Below are positions 11,365-23,080 of a DNA stretch of 64,000 nt, piece after piece. The translations under genes were made by a program, and so were the position numbers. How positions within the stretch are numbered: position 1 is the first letter of the stretch; each line of letters opens with the position of its first letter. The notes under the pieces were generated by a model. The model ran no database searches, had not been told where the DNA came from, and saw only the letters and a program-made list of their open reading frames with translations. Location: positions 160,893,292 through 160,957,291 of the forward strand of contig OZ023266.1 in NCBI GenBank assembly GCA_964006375.1, written 5' to 3'. Source of the DNA: Tillus elongatus. Lineage: Eukaryota > Arthropoda > Insecta > Coleoptera > Cleridae.

Positions 11365-11640
11365 TGTGCCTAGATGGCGCAGGGGGCGTCGCGCTTGCCT
11401 CCTAAGCAGAAGGTTACGCAATCGAATCCAGCTCGATGAATGTATGTTTTTTATGTTTTATTTTGACATTTGGAGAAACAATAGTGCACAGATTTCATAC
11501 GTTTTGAACAAGATCTCATTTTTGTTTAAAACGCCTAAATAAGTTTGTCTAGATTGAATAACACGAAATCATACTGGCGATTAATAAGGAAAAATAACTG
11601 ATACATTTATAATTTGGCAGATACTTTACTTTCCTAAATG
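11365..11640 (+). mobile_element. tRNA-headed SINE, copy 1
   Basis: Bases 11365-11438 resemble a tRNA: A-box-like TAGATGGCGCAGGGGG, an anticodon-arm-like TTGCCTCCTAAGCAGA (as in tRNA-Arg with anticodon CCT), and a B-box-like AATCGAATCC. The body that follows shares the words AACAATAGTGCACAGATTT, ACAAGATCT, AGGAAAAATA and TTTGGCAGATAC, in order, with 34250-34560. A tRNA-like head plus a shared unrelated body defines a SINE better than a lone tRNA pseudogene. Confidence 0.6.
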
Positions 11641-11746
11641 CGAATTAAGTTTCCTTCTGAAAATCTTCTGTATAACTTTGATGAAATTTGTAATACAAGT
11701 TTCTATTAAAGAGACTTACACTCTACAGATATAGCAAAAGTTAATT

Positions 11747-11940
11747 CTTTAGCTTCATAGAAAATTGAGTTTTGGGTATTTTTCTCAAAAGGAGTTAGAA
11801 CGCAAGATTTTTTTGATGATAGAGATATCGATGATAACACTTTCAAAAGAATTCTTCAAATGTGCGCGTACTAGGACTTCTAAAATCGATCTTCAAGGTC
11901 TGTGTAAGTTTAAAGTATTAACTTTAGTAATATGCCGTAT
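11747..11940 (+). repeat. Direct repeat, copy 1 (about 195 bp)
   Basis: TTCTTTAGCTTCATAGAAAA through AAGTTTAAAGTATTAACTTT matches 12312-12520 with scattered changes. The middle (AGAGATATCGATG, CTTCAAATGTGCG) resembles the hairpin-end unit of family A/B, so it is probably a diverged member. Confidence 0.6.
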
Positions 11941-11954
11941 AATTATAGTGTACA

Positions 11955-11993
11955 ATTCTTATGAAAATTCGCTACTATAACGCACTTGCTGCT
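11955..11993. repeat. Isolated end of the family A terminal module
   Basis: ATGAAAATTCGCTACTATAA followed by CGCACTTGCTGC: one arm of the module with no partner nearby. The following 300 bp hold nothing recognised. Confidence 0.55.
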
Positions 11994-12311
11994 TCTCGAA
12001 ATTTTTATAAATGACATACAGCAATCACAGAAAGAGTGATTTATAAATAATAGAATTAAAAACATACTGAACTGAATACAAGAACAGAGAGTAGCTAGAT
12101 GATTTTTTGCTAAACCAACACAGTTATCTCTAAATATAGAGTTTGACAGAAAAAACACACAAATCGGGGTCAATATAAATCACTGTTTACGTTCTTATTT
12201 TCTCAGGTCGAAAGTCTTGTAATTGGTTAAGAAAACAAAGGTGAAGGCTAAATATGTATAACATTACGTAAGATAAAAAATTGATTTACATTGACAAATT
12301 AACTGGTGCGA

Positions 12312-12520
12312 GGTGTTTCTTTAGCTTCATGGGAAATTGAGTTTTGCGCATTTTTCTCACAAGGAGTTGGAATGCAAAATTTTTTTTTGATAATAGAGAT
12401 ATCGATGGAGTTTTCGAAAGAGTTCTTCAAATGTGCGCCTACTGAGGCCTCTAAAATCGGTCTTCAAGGTGTGTGTAAGTTTAAAGTATTAGCTTTACCA
12501 ATATGTCTCATATTTTGGTG
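12312..12520 (+). repeat. Direct repeat, copy 2
   Basis: Partner of 11747-11940 in the same orientation, about 565 bp away. No coding capacity. Confidence 0.6.
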
Positions 12521-12719
12521 AAGAGTTGTGCTATATTTTACTGGGTTTGGTTTCGTGGAAACTTCTGCATTTACAAACAATTATAGCCAGGTAAAGTCAT
12601 AAGGAAAGTTCAGAAACCTCGTTCAGCAATAATAATCTGCCTGCGATTTAGTCTCCCTCTCAGTATCGGTCTATACCTAAAACGCATTATATAAGGTGAT
12701 GTTTAGTAGTAGGCAGTTT

Positions 12720-12860
12720 ATAATTTTTCATCCTCTGATGACGCTAACCTTGTTAGTCAAACGATAGTCGGGTCTTTAAAAAGATGTGTCGTGGTGATTT
12801 GGGTTTTCCGAGTGTACTTATCGGTGCTCATCACAGGTCCCACTCTTTAATTAGCCATTT
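12720..12860 (+). repeat. Hammerhead-like repeat motif, copy 1
   Basis: CTGATGA (12735-12741), a small stem CTAAC-CTT-GTTAG, then TCAAAC, followed by GTGGTGATTTGGGTTTTCC and GTGCTCATCACAGGT. The same series recurs at 46745-46835 (minus), 52735-52860 and 57553-57760. The core order resembles a hammerhead ribozyme of the type found in Penelope-like element ends. Here the GAAA is changed to CAAA, so this copy is probably inactive. Confidence 0.45.
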
Positions 12861-13074
12861 GTTGACGTAAGACTGGATGTATTATCACTATAATTAAAAC
12901 CGCGGACGGGTTTCGCTCTAATTAGAGCTCATCAGAACGGTATACTAATTACAGCGAGAACACACCTATAAAGTAATACGGCTATGGTAATACAGAGAAG
13001 TCTGAACTGTTTCTTGAATTGAACAAGAACTTGAGAATAATGACGGGACTTTTCAGAGGACAAGTAAGGTATCA

Positions 13075-14290
13075 TCATGCTTGAAATAAGGTCAGACTTC
13101 GCGATCCCGCGAATCTGCAGGGAAAATAATTTTACAGTGGAAATCCTCGACCGCGAGGCATGGCAGGGGGAGACACCGGGCCTACCACGGGACGCGCTCG
13201 TCTGGTTCACGGACGGACCCGTCGGGGGGCGTGGTACGGGGGCAGGCGTTTATTCGGAAGGACCGAGGGTAAGTCACAGTATTTCCCTCGGAACTCATGC
13301 AACGGTCTTTCAGGCCGAAATGTACGCCATCTTGCAGTGCGTGCGAGAGAACAAGAGGAGGGGCTACACCAACAAGCGGATCCTCATAGCCACAGACAAC
13401 CAGGCAGCCTTTAAGGCCCTAAGTAGCCCACGGATAAATTCCAGGCTGGTAAGTGAATGCCGAGACGAGACGAGCGACCTGGCTGGGCAGAATATGGTCA
13501 CCCTCATCTGCGTGCCGGTTCAAAGGCAATGAAGAAGCTGACAGTCTCGCTAAGAGAGGGTCGGCAAGGGCGTGACGAAGAGCACTGCAAGGAGATCCAT
13601 TAGGTCCTGGGTTAGAAACGAGCATAAGGTGTACTGAGCAAACTGCCCAGGGCTCAGACATGGAAAGTCAGTAATTAAGGAACCCAGTTCAAAGAGAGCT
13701 GTGGAGCTGCTAAATCTTAGCAGAGAACAGCTCAGGAACATAACAAGACTCTTGACGGGACACATGGCCGTCAAGGAACACCTGCATAAAATGGGGCGGT
13801 TCGAAGGGACCTGGCATTCAGACTCTGCGGTGAGGGGGAGGAATCAGCCCAACACATTTTGTGCGAGTGTAAAGCTCTGGACCGCAAAAGACAACTGATC
13901 TACGGACAGCCTAGACCGGAGACGGAGCAATATAAAACTATACCCTACCAATTGCTGTGCAGACTAGTTCAAGGCACAGTGATTTTGGAATGGGTGGAGT
14001 AGAAAAGACAAAGGGCATGCACAATAAGCCAAAGGCTGCGGTGCTATCGGGGCGGCAAAAACGCGGACGGGCCCTAAGGGAAGAAAGGTATCACCTTATG
14101 AAGATGGGTCAGGCGAAAACTGCAGATACTGCAGTGCAGCAGCAGAAACACGACTGCATGGCTCAATTCCTCAAAATGCTCAAGCACCTTGAAGGGGTGG
14201 ACACTAACCCCCCAGGAAATAAGTAAAATAGCTCCCCAAAAAAATAGTAGACTATATGAAGTCTGAAAATTTTGGGGAACTATTAGAAAA
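13075..14290 (+). mobile_element. Non-LTR retrotransposon 3' fragment with RNase H domain, copy 1
   Basis: Carries an RNase H domain after the RT position, as in I-like lineages. Visible residues: FTDG (first Asp), FQAEMYA (Glu), IATDNQAA (Asp) and EEADSLAKRG (last Asp, after a frame change). An 11-bp deletion relative to 21110-21950 at about 13520 breaks the frame inside the GHS..IKGN motif, and a second deletion of about 25 bp lies near 13565. Downstream reads LLNLSREQLRNITRLLTGH and a decayed cysteine motif, ending near 13990. The rest to 14290 is probably 3' UTR and contains a 90-codon frame (13957-14226) that I do not recognise. GC content is higher than the surroundings. Confidence 0.75.
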
Positions 14291-14299
14291 TAGTGATGT

Positions 14300-14610
14300 A
14301 CAAAAGACCTATCAGGGTCACGGCAGCGCCGGCTTTAGGGTGAAGCGACCCGGGCGGTCCTCAGGGCGCCGCGCGCGCTAACTCATGTGTCAACGAACCC
14401 TCAAAAGAGTTGCGCATCTATTAAATTTAAAATAAATGTGCTACCCAATTAACTTCTTTTATTATTTTAATATATAATTATACATAAGTATTATATCATT
14501 ATCATATAATAAAGGGCTCCAAATGATTGGCTCGCTCGGAGCGCCTGGGTGGTTAAGGCCTCCACTGGGTCACAGAACTGAGAGGCCAAAGGCCTATACG
14601 ACTCATTAAG
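14300..14610. other. GC-rich patch, possible DNA-transposon fragment
   Basis: Bases 14322-14385 are strongly GC-rich (GCGCCGGCTTTAGGG, then GGGCGCCGCGCGCG), unlike everything around. A second GC-rich patch lies at 14535-14600. The wording is reminiscent of hAT-type ends but I cannot find an inverted partner. Origin undetermined. Confidence 0.25.
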
Positions 14611-15510
14611 CAGTCTACAAATCTAAAGTCTTGATCAAGATTATACTACAAACCAAATTTCAAGCTAAGCTGCATTTACGTCTGTTAAAAACTAAAACCA
14701 TTTCTTAAAATAATAAAACAGTTACTAGACAATATAATTTCTCAAACAAACCTTTTTCAGGCAATAAGAATTATCACACGATGTTCCAGATCATAAAATA
14801 CTTCAATTAAAATCCATCTTATGGCATTCTGCATTGTTTTATGAGGCAAATTTGCACCAGTTAAAAACCGTTATTCTTTTGTTTCTTTCTTTAAATAGAA
14901 CACGGAAACTACAATGCCGCACATGAAAGTTTCGTTGAAAACTGAACTTTTTCAAGCGAACTAGTTCCCCACCGCAAATAGTAAATCACTGAACAGATAA
15001 GGAATAAATTTTAATTATTGTAATAAAACTATACAACGTAAATATTACTTTCAGGTTTTAAAAACGGATTAGGCAACTTAACCAAACTAATTATCCATGT
15101 GTTTCAAATTAGCTAATCCGTTTGTTGTTTCTGCGAATAGTTACTTTCAAAAAAATATGAATGAATATAAATGAATACAAGCATAAATAACATACGTCTA
15201 CCGAACATCCTAACAACATTCTTGTTAATTCATAGAATGTTTTGTTATTTCCTTGTAGAAAGGATATTATTCGAAAAGTTACAAGCGATAGATGCATTAT
15301 TTAATTTTATCTAACTTTCTTACATGTCATAAAAGTAACTTCCGCTGGTGACAGTTTTATATGTAACTTACCAGAAAAAACAGTTTTCAATGTACGAGGT
15401 AAGCACCAAAAGTTCCTAGCCTGGCATAGATCCAGGGTATCACAGTTTGTCGAAATGTAGTAAGACATTGAGTCAAGTCTTATTAACCTTGGAGCAAATA
15501 AATAAAGTCG
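14611..15510. other. Unassigned AT-rich DNA
   Basis: About 900 bp with no repeat or gene I can support. Confidence 0.4.
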
Positions 15511-16145
15511 GGACGCAGCAAGTCCGTTATGGTAGTGAATTTTCATAAAAATGTTTTTAATAGCAAATATGTCTCTTTAATGCAAGCAGGCATCAATTTG
15601 GTCACGTATATAGTAGAAACAATGTACCATATTTTATCAAATGTACAAAAATTTTCCGAAAATAAACTAAAAATTATTCCGAAAAAACTCGTTTCCTAGC
15701 CGACGAACGTTAGATTAATAGCAAATTGGGTTATTGAATTTTGAAGCATTTAATGAAAATTCGCTACCAAAACGCACTTACTGCGTCTCGATTTTTTTTT
15801 ACAAACATGCATCATATTTCGATGAAAAATGCAAAAATGCAATAAGGGATCTACAACAACAAAAAATGTAGGTATCACCAATATGGGCCAGCATGTGATT
15901 GTAAAAATTATTTTATAAGATGCAGCGCAAGACACTTTATAGGTAACGTTTACAATTTTTTCTCGTATCTTGCATAATAACAATTATATTGAGCTTTACC
16001 GTAGAAATGCGTCACCCTGTATATATGTAAACAGAAAGTAAATCCGGATATGGATTCTAGGGGGCCTAGTTTGCGCGTTTGAACAATTCTTTTTAGAATT
16101 CAAAACCGCGGTCTCCTCGTTAACGAATTTTATTCTACGAAAAGT
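15511..16145 (-). repeat. Compact family A variant (no (TA)n), copy 1
   Basis: Starts with the terminal module (GGGACGCAGCAAGTCCG at 15512 to the inverted end at about 15788), continues with ATATTGAGCTTTACCG and CACCCTGTATATATG, and closes with the hairpin-end unit (ATCCGGATATGGATTC). The long core and the (TA)n array are absent. The same compact arrangement occurs reversed at 29385-29993. Confidence 0.65.
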
Positions 16146-16391
16146 AGCTAAAAATTATAGACCGTTACACCATAAACTTAGCTAAAACTACTGCCAATGC
16201 ATCATAAAAACTGTCTATTTAAAATATTTTTTTCTGGAAATACTTCATTAAAATAAAGGACAATGATGGTTGAAGCTGAAACTTAAGGATTTGCAGAACA
16301 CTCTTTATATAATCCGTATTTCTTTCAGGTTCTTTGTCTAAAAGTTGCCAATTTTGACATTTCAAATCGCGACTTTTACGTTTTGAGGAAA
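16146..16391 (-). repeat. Family A core fragment
   Basis: Words from the long core in reverse orientation: ATAGACCGTTACACCATAAA, AAAGGACAATGATGGTTG, GACGTTTTGAGGAAAACC-like. Bounded by other family A pieces. Confidence 0.55.
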
Positions 16392-16966
<575 letters not shown>

Positions 16967-17042
16967 GGCTTTTTTTGCTTTAAACGCCTCTAACTTTTTT
17001 GTCTTTAAATTTGCAGACCTAAATTTTGGTATATGGTTCATC

Positions 17043-17128
<86 letters not shown>

Positions 17129-17255
17129 GAAACTGACCCTGGATATGGGCTCCTGGGGGCCTAGTTCGCACACATTTTTAGAAATTTTTTCTAAATTTGA
17201 AAGTCGGGATCTCCTCGTTAGTAATTATTTTTTAAGAAAATTCCCTAAAACAAGC
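16967..17255 (-). repeat. Family A partial copy, reverse orientation
   Basis: Core words (CTTTTTTGTCTTTAAA, AATTTTGGTATATGG), (TA)n 17046-17123, then GAAACTGACCCTGGATATGG and the hairpin end at about 17195-17250. It lies tail to tail with the preceding copy. Confidence 0.65.
17046..17123. repeat. (TA)n array 4
   Basis: About 78 bp of TA repeat inside a reverse-oriented family A copy. Confidence 0.95.
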
Positions 17256-17499
17256 ACTTGTGAAACCACGGGAAAAGTCTACGACTGTATTAAATATGGA
17301 ATGGTTTCACTAAGTTAGGGCAAGAACAAACAACCAGATGTGCTATTCAAATTGAATTAAGTCTTAAAACTTTTAACTCCTCTTATCAAATCATTTTTTA
17401 TACAAAAACTCGCTAAAAAAATTAATCGAAATAACAACAATCAGATTAGATAACTGTAAAGTGAAATGAGACCAAAAAAATTGATAACAAGTAAAGTCA

Positions 17500-17580
17500 C
17501 TAACCAGGATTAGAACTCGTCATCTTCGAGTCGATTATACGATGTACAGGGACCTAACCCACTGAGCTACGGACTATATG
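17500..17580 (-). ncRNA. tRNA-like sequence (pseudogene or SINE head)
   Basis: On the minus strand it reads GTAGCTCAGTGGGTTAGG (good A box), then about 40 nt, then GAGTTCTAATCCTGG (B-box-like). Spacing fits a tRNA with a long variable region or a tRNA-derived SINE head. I cannot fold a clean acceptor stem, and no second copy of its flank is seen in the window. A working tRNA is unlikely. Confidence 0.45.
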
Positions 17581-17789
17581 CATTTACTATCAGGAATATC
17601 CTATTGTTCAAAGTTTTACAATTTACATAAAACAATTTTGATTTACAATGGATTTTTTGGTTATATTTTAACGAAATCAAGAAAAATAACGACTTAGATA
17701 CATATCTAGGAGCTTGTTAGCCATTTCTTGTAGTATTTAAGTTTAATCAATTTTTACGTTTTAACTTTCTTGAATCAGATTTAATTAAT

Positions 17790-18060
17790 TAAAAATTAAT
17801 CTCCTAACTTTTTTGTCTTTTAAGATAGAGATCTGAATTTTGGTACATAAGATAATCTTTATGACAGAAACCAGCGTACCAAATTTGGTTGCCCCGACGT
17901 TGTTATTTCGGGAGATATAAATTTTGTTTCAAAGAACACAAAATTTTCCGGGAAAACCAGGGCCAATTTTCCTGACTGATGAACTTATCCAAGCCACTTG
18001 CAAAAGGAAGGTACTTGCCAAATTTGATCAAATTCGGACTATTATTTTATGAGTTACGGT

Positions 18061-18155
<95 letters not shown>

Positions 18156-18268
18156 TGAAACTGATCCTGGATATGGGTTCTAGGGGGCCTAGTTCGCGGT
18201 CATTCGAAGAAATTTTTTCAAAATTCAAAAGTCGGGATCTCCTCATTGGTGATTTTTTTCAAGAAAGT
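17790..18268 (-). repeat. Family A partial copy
   Basis: Core (ACCAAATTTGGTTGCC, CTTATCCAAGCCACTTG), (TA)n at 18063-18154, CTGATCCTGGATATGGG and the hairpin end to 18268. The terminal module is missing. Confidence 0.7.
18063..18154. repeat. (TA)n array 5
   Basis: About 92 bp of TA repeat. Confidence 0.95.
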
Positions 18269-18394
18269 TCACTAAAGTATGTACTTATAATGACTTTTTC
18301 ATTGAAATATCGATTAACCCTAAAAAAATAGTTTTCCCATAAAATAATGACAGACTCCGAGCCCCGCACTAGTTATTTATTATTTCCAGGCTGC

Positions 18395-18480
18395 GTGTTA
18401 TCAATGTTGATGATTAAGGCATTTCTACGGAACTTGCTGATGAAGCATCCAAGAGAGGCATCACAGAACAAGTGACATGA
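18395..18480 (+). pseudogene. RNase H C-terminal fragment of a non-LTR element
   Basis: The translation contains ELADEASKRGI, the signature following the last catalytic Asp of retroelement RNase H domains. Only about 25 codons are readable, with a stop just before them. The surrounding kilobase (18480-19285) shows nothing else recognisable. Confidence 0.4.
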
Positions 18481-19289
18481 ACTTCACGTATCATGAAACA
18501 GTCCCGCATCTCTATTGCTACTGGTTACAGTTTATGGTATTGCTCTTGCTACGTCTGTGAGGATTGTTGACCTCATGAATGGTCAACGGATGACGTAACA
18601 CTTGGATTATTCAAATTCCATCCTGTGTTAAGAGCCAGGCAGCATACTGGTTTCTAATTACAGATTACTGTCGATCTCTCATAATACACTTCGCATCATT
18701 TTAAATAGCCTTTGGATTAAAGTACATACTGACTAGTTGAGCTGATATGGACTCGGGCAATGACAAATACGAGTTTCAGAGGTGAAGAGAGCCCTGCAAT
18801 GAAAACAGTTGTTGACAAGAATGCTCCCACAATACACCTCTTATTACACTTTTTCCTATGGTCAAGTGTTCTATAAATAAATTAAACACAAGCCTTTATA
18901 ACAAATTTTCAGAATATGCAAAGCAATTAAGTCAATACATTTAAAAATAAAGTAATAATTTGTTTGACTGAACATTTTGTTATTCATTAAATGTTGTTGC
19001 CCTTACTTGGTGAACCCGTTCCATTGCTAAATACACATATACGAGAGCAGGACAATAAGTCCGTGACTTTTTGAATTTCCCGTTTATTTACAGGAAGGTC
19101 AACACTGCTCCCGTCGACAAGCATCTATCAGTTGACTCCTGTTGAATTTTGAACAAGCTATGTCATTTAGTTTGTGTTAGATAGCCATTGAACGCAGACA
19201 ACCTCCTGGGTAATAACGAAAATGGAAAAAGTTAATTTCGTGTGCTCATCAAACATTATTTTTGCGGAAAAAACCAGTAATGCATTTTT

Positions 19290-19617
19290 TTCGCGTCCGA
19301 GGAGGTACCACCCCTTACATCAAGGAGCCGGTGAAGCCCCAACGGACGTTTCCGGTTCTGGTGTATGAGTCGGTTTCCCTTATAAACAAAAATGATGATG
19401 GCTCCTCCTTGTACAAAAGATTCCGGAGAGAAAATACCCCTCCATTCGGATCTCCGGTAGAGGGGTGTGCAGGGGGCGCCGGCATCAAGATTTAACATAT
19501 CCTTCTCGAATATATGTGGCTGTGGCCAAAATTCTAACCTGAACTCCGTCCACCACTTCCTCCAGGCTAATACGCCCCAACTCCTCTTCCTCACCGAAAC
19601 CCAAATTAGTCCCAATG
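19290..19617 (+). mobile_element. 5' end fragment of a CR1/Jockey-superfamily non-LTR element
   Basis: Matches, in the opposite orientation, 61340-61675: GAGGAGGTACCACC, ACGGACGTTTCCGGTTCT, then the start of the endonuclease (CTCCTCTTCCTCACCGAAAC encodes LLFLTE). It stops at CCCAAATTAGTCCC, where a family A fragment takes over. No function remains. Confidence 0.65.
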
Positions 19618-19897
19618 TTTTTTTCTTTAAATGCCCATAAAATTTGTCTTTAAACTTACAGACCCAAATTTCGGTACATGGTTCACTCTTTATAATACTA
19701 ACACACGTACCAAATTTGGTTTCCATTACTTTGTTATTTCCAGAGATATTTTCTTCCGAAAGAAAACACAAAATTTTCCGGAAAAACCTGGGGCGATTTT
19801 CCTGGCTAACTAACTCATCCACGCCACTTGCAAAAGGAAGGTACTCAGAAAATTTGATGAAAATCGGCCCATTATTTTTTGAGTCATCGGTGTGATT
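19617..19897 (-). repeat. Family A core fragment
   Basis: Reverse-orientation core from the TTTTTTCTTTAAATGCCCAT word to TTTTTTGAGTCATCGGTGTG. It ends exactly where a (TA)n array normally starts, but here it joins a retrotransposon fragment. Confidence 0.65.
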
Positions 19898-20012
19898 CAT
19901 GATATAGCCCAAGGTTTTTGAGGCTTTAGAAATGGCATTCTCAATATGATTCACAAATGATAGTCTGCTATCAAAAAGAACGCACAAATTGGGTTTACTC
20001 ACATTTTTTAGT
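19898..20012 (-). pseudogene. RT C-terminal fragment of a Jockey-like element
   Basis: The minus-strand translation carries NLCVLFDSRLSFVNHIE followed by SKASKTLGYI, the typical region just after the RT palm in Jockey/CR1-type proteins (usually LGVLFDS.L.F..HI). Only about 35 codons. Confidence 0.55.
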
Positions 20013-20149
20013 GACTGAAATAGAACGACCTGTTTTCCATACGGTAGGAAACTTTGATGTTTTAAGCGAGATGTTAAAGATGGACGTTACAGGATAAAAC
20101 GTAAGCACAGTCCCTCACCAAGAAACCAGGAATTTAATCAGGGCGCGAT

Positions 20150-21108
20150 GTATGTTACAGTCTGATTTTCTTAATTGCACTCAGGACCATCTCATTTGTG
20201 ACCTCTTGGATATCTATGATTGGATTATTACCCACGGGGTCAGATTCCACATCAGTATCACCGTTTGTCTGGCTACGAAGGATGTCTGAAAAAAATCTGC
20301 AAATGCGTTGACCACACAAAGTTGGAATATTGGAAGAGCATTCTGCAAATCATGGGTGTAGATCTGTTGCAAGAGATAGAAAGCGAAGCTTGTTCTTTAA
20401 AAACGGGGAGTTCCTGACAGAAATCAAATGTATTTAAATTTTGCACATATTTTCCTGCTGGATCTACTTAATTCTTTTGCATTTCTCCAGTCGAATTCAA
20501 AATTTCACGACCATTGAGAAATGCAAATTTAAATTTGGTGTGATAGCGCTGTCTTCTAATTTCTGATATGGTTGGATCAAATACAATCTGTTTTCCGTTA
20601 GAAAATAGCTGAACAGATTGAAGTGGTCGTGATTCGTCCTCGAACAGTTCACCAAAATGTTTTTTGCGCTTCGGAATTCATTTATTTGTCAATTTTTTCG
20701 GCTACTGTTTTAACCTCTTCTATTCAACATTCTATAGGATTTTCTCTCAATTTTGGCAAATTTTTGGTCAGACCTTCCATTAAAACGACGTAATACGCGC
20801 CAGAATTATTTACCTTCCCTTTTAATTTCAACATTTCTTGATTGCTGTCTTGAAGAATGATAGCCCAAATTGTTAAGTTGATAATACATCCGAAATTCTT
20901 AACAGCCTAAAGCAGGTGACCTGCCTCGGACTTTGATGCTGCATTGAGAAAAATTTCTTGATTTTCTTCCAAGGATTTGACTACTTCCGGTAAATTATTT
21001 AAAATGTCTTTCATAGCCACATGTTTTATCTACCATGTTGTCTGGTTACTTCCATTTAGGTCTGTTCGTCCAAATTCGTGTCTGCCACTGATAATCAATC
21101 TTTTTATG
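20150..21108 (-). pseudogene. hAT-like (ZMYM1-type) transposase remnant
   Basis: Minus-strand frames, broken by several stops, read in order: a Trp in the context QTTW (about 21040), then MKDILNNLPEVVKSLEE, then NFGCIINLTIWAIILQDSN and YYVVLMEGLTKNLPKLREN. This pattern of a conserved TRW-like motif followed by long helices matches the C-terminal half of hAT transposases of the ZMYM1/52K-repressor type. No terminal repeats found. Assignment by pattern only. Confidence 0.4.
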
Positions 21109-21109
21109 A

Positions 21110-21950
21110 ACCCTGTCTGAGTGCCAAACTTGAATTTGTCTCCACTGAATGCCGCCCGAGGCGAGTACCCCGGTTTGCCAAAATTGAGGAGATCGTGAAG
21201 AGGCCCATGCTTGAAATGAGGTCAGACTTCGCGAGCCCGTGAATCTACAGGGTAAACAACTTTACAGTGGAAATCCCCGACCGCGAGGCATGGCAGGGGG
21301 AGACGCCGGGGATACCATGGGACGCGCTCGCCTGGTTCACGGACGGATCCGGCGGGAAGCGTGGGACGGGGACAGGTGTTTATTCGGAAGGACCGAGGGT
21401 AAGTCGTAGTATTTCCCTCGGAGCCCATGCAACGGTCTTTCAGGCCGAAATGTACGCCATCCTGCACTGTGTGCGGGCGAACAAGAGGAGGGGCTACACC
21501 AACAAGCGGATCCTCATAGCCACAGACAGCCCCTAAGGCCCTAAGTAGCCCACGAGTAAATTTCTGGCTGGTGAGTGAGTGCCGAAACGAGACGAGCGAC
21601 CTGGCTGCACAGAATGAGGTCACCCTCGTCTGGGTGCCGGGTCACTCAGCGATCAAAGGCAATAAAGAAGCTGACAGTCTCGCGAAAAGAGGGTCAGCAA
21701 AACCATTTAGACCAGAACCGGCTCTGGGCGTGACAAAGAGCCCTGCCAGGGAAGCTATTAAGTCCTGGGTCAGAAACCAACACAAGGTGTACTGAGCAGA
21801 CTGTCCAGGGCTCAGACATGGGAAGTCAATAATTGACGGACCCAGTTCAAAGAGAGCTGTGGAGCTGCTAAACCTTAGCAGAGGACAGCTCAGAAACATA
21901 AAAGGTCTCTTGACGGGACATATGACCGACAAGAAACACCTGCATAAAAT
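21110..21950 (+). mobile_element. Non-LTR retrotransposon fragment with RNase H domain, copy 2
   Basis: Close relative of 13075-14290. RNase H residues: FTDGSGG (Asp), FQAEMYA (Glu), IATDS (Asp), and WVPGHSAIKGNKEADSLA (His and last Asp), intact where copy 1 is deleted. Copy 2 itself lost about 8 bp at about 21529 (GACAGCCCCTAAGG), which breaks the frame. It continues to LLTGHMTDKKHLHK and stops abruptly at a 154-bp hairpin. About 70 bp more are present on the left than in copy 1. Confidence 0.75.
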
Positions 21951-22104
21951 TATTAGAACCACTCAATTTTTAGTAAATTCTCTTTTAAAAAATTCACTAA
22001 TGAGGAGATCCTGTCTTTTGAGTTTTGAAAACATTCAAATGACAGGATCTCCTCATTAGTGAATTTTTTAAAGAGAAATCGCTAAAAATTGAGTGGTTCT
22101 AATA
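21951..22104. repeat. 154-bp near-perfect hairpin made of family A end sequence
   Basis: The left arm 21951-22015 starts TATTAGAACCACTCAATTTT and ends GGAGATCCTGTC. The right arm 22041-22104 is its reverse complement with only a few mismatches, and the loop is about 25 nt. The inner part of each arm is the AATTCACTAATGAGGAGATC end word of family A. It would form a strong cruciform or long RNA hairpin. Confidence 0.85.
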
Positions 22105-23080
22105 ATTTGAACGGGGACTGTCTATCATTTAAAACGTATGTATATTCAAATGTTTTACAGCCGAAACCATTATGTCGATTACGCCTCTGGATTTAGCTGA
22201 CTCTTGTGTTTTTGTCTGAGAACCAGCTCTTGATTATTTCTCGAATTAATTCGTGCATAAAATGGTGATACAAATGATGAGTGAACCAGTGCGTATAATA
22301 ATAATAATAATTAAGCATCAAAGCGGGGAAATGAAAAGGCTCAAGTGGAGTACCTATTGAAAGGAATTTCATCTGAGAGATTACTTTCATTGAAAAAAGA
22401 AACAACAATGATCGATATTAGGCTCCTAAGAGCCAATACCAATTTAAGAGATATTTTTTATAAGAGAAATGTGGGTCAAAGAACAATAGCTAGATGTATT
22501 TTTAATACGTTCACTCTGCCCTATTTAAAATTTACCTTATTATATATATACATGTATAAAAAACAAGACCGCTCGTATATAAAACTGATAATATTGTACA
22601 TGTCTAATGAACTAGGAATGTTTTTATAGTCGACATACATTCACAAATTAGGTCAGGTGCAGTGTGAAGGTCGAACTAAATTAAAACCTTCCATATTAAA
22701 ATTATTTACACTCTTTTTATGGTCATTTCACTTACCTACTATTACAATAACGTATTTTTATATATTACACAATTTAAATTGCTTTAAGGACACTGAACCA
22801 TAAATAATCCACAAATACAGTACAAATATTTAAGTGAAAAGGTAATAGGAATAATTTCCTTTACAACCAAACAAATTACGTAAGCTATGCTAAATGTTAA
22901 CGATAGGTCCTAAATTTTTATAACACACGCTAGGTGCTGCAAAATAATCTACTTGGACGAACAGAGTACCACATTTTCTTTAATTACAGGAGCTACAGCT
23001 AACTGCTGACCTTCGTAATAAAATCAGACGCGCGTGAGGTTGAGGTTAGTGGTAACGGCACAACATAAGAAGTTATGCTG
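22105..23080. other. Unassigned DNA with a short (ATA)n
   Basis: A small (ATA)n lies at about 22295-22311. A 94-codon open frame (22345-22629) has no recognisable features. No other structure seen. Confidence 0.35.

Noticed and set aside
11365..11438. Functional tRNA-Arg gene
   Set aside because: Anticodon arm and boxes are recognisable, but the acceptor stem does not pair well and the flank is shared with another locus, so SINE is better.
13957..14226. 90-codon ORF as a separate small gene
   Set aside because: It lies in the presumed 3' UTR of the RNase H-bearing element, with no homologue or motif I recognise.
19256..20002. 248-codon minus-strand ORF
   Set aside because: Its frame runs through three unrelated pieces (RT fragment, family A core, antisense of a non-LTR 5' end). 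Only the first 35 codons are real coding remnant.
22345..22629. 94-codon ORF as a host gene
   Set aside because: AT-rich composition, no motif and no conserved copy; insufficient support.
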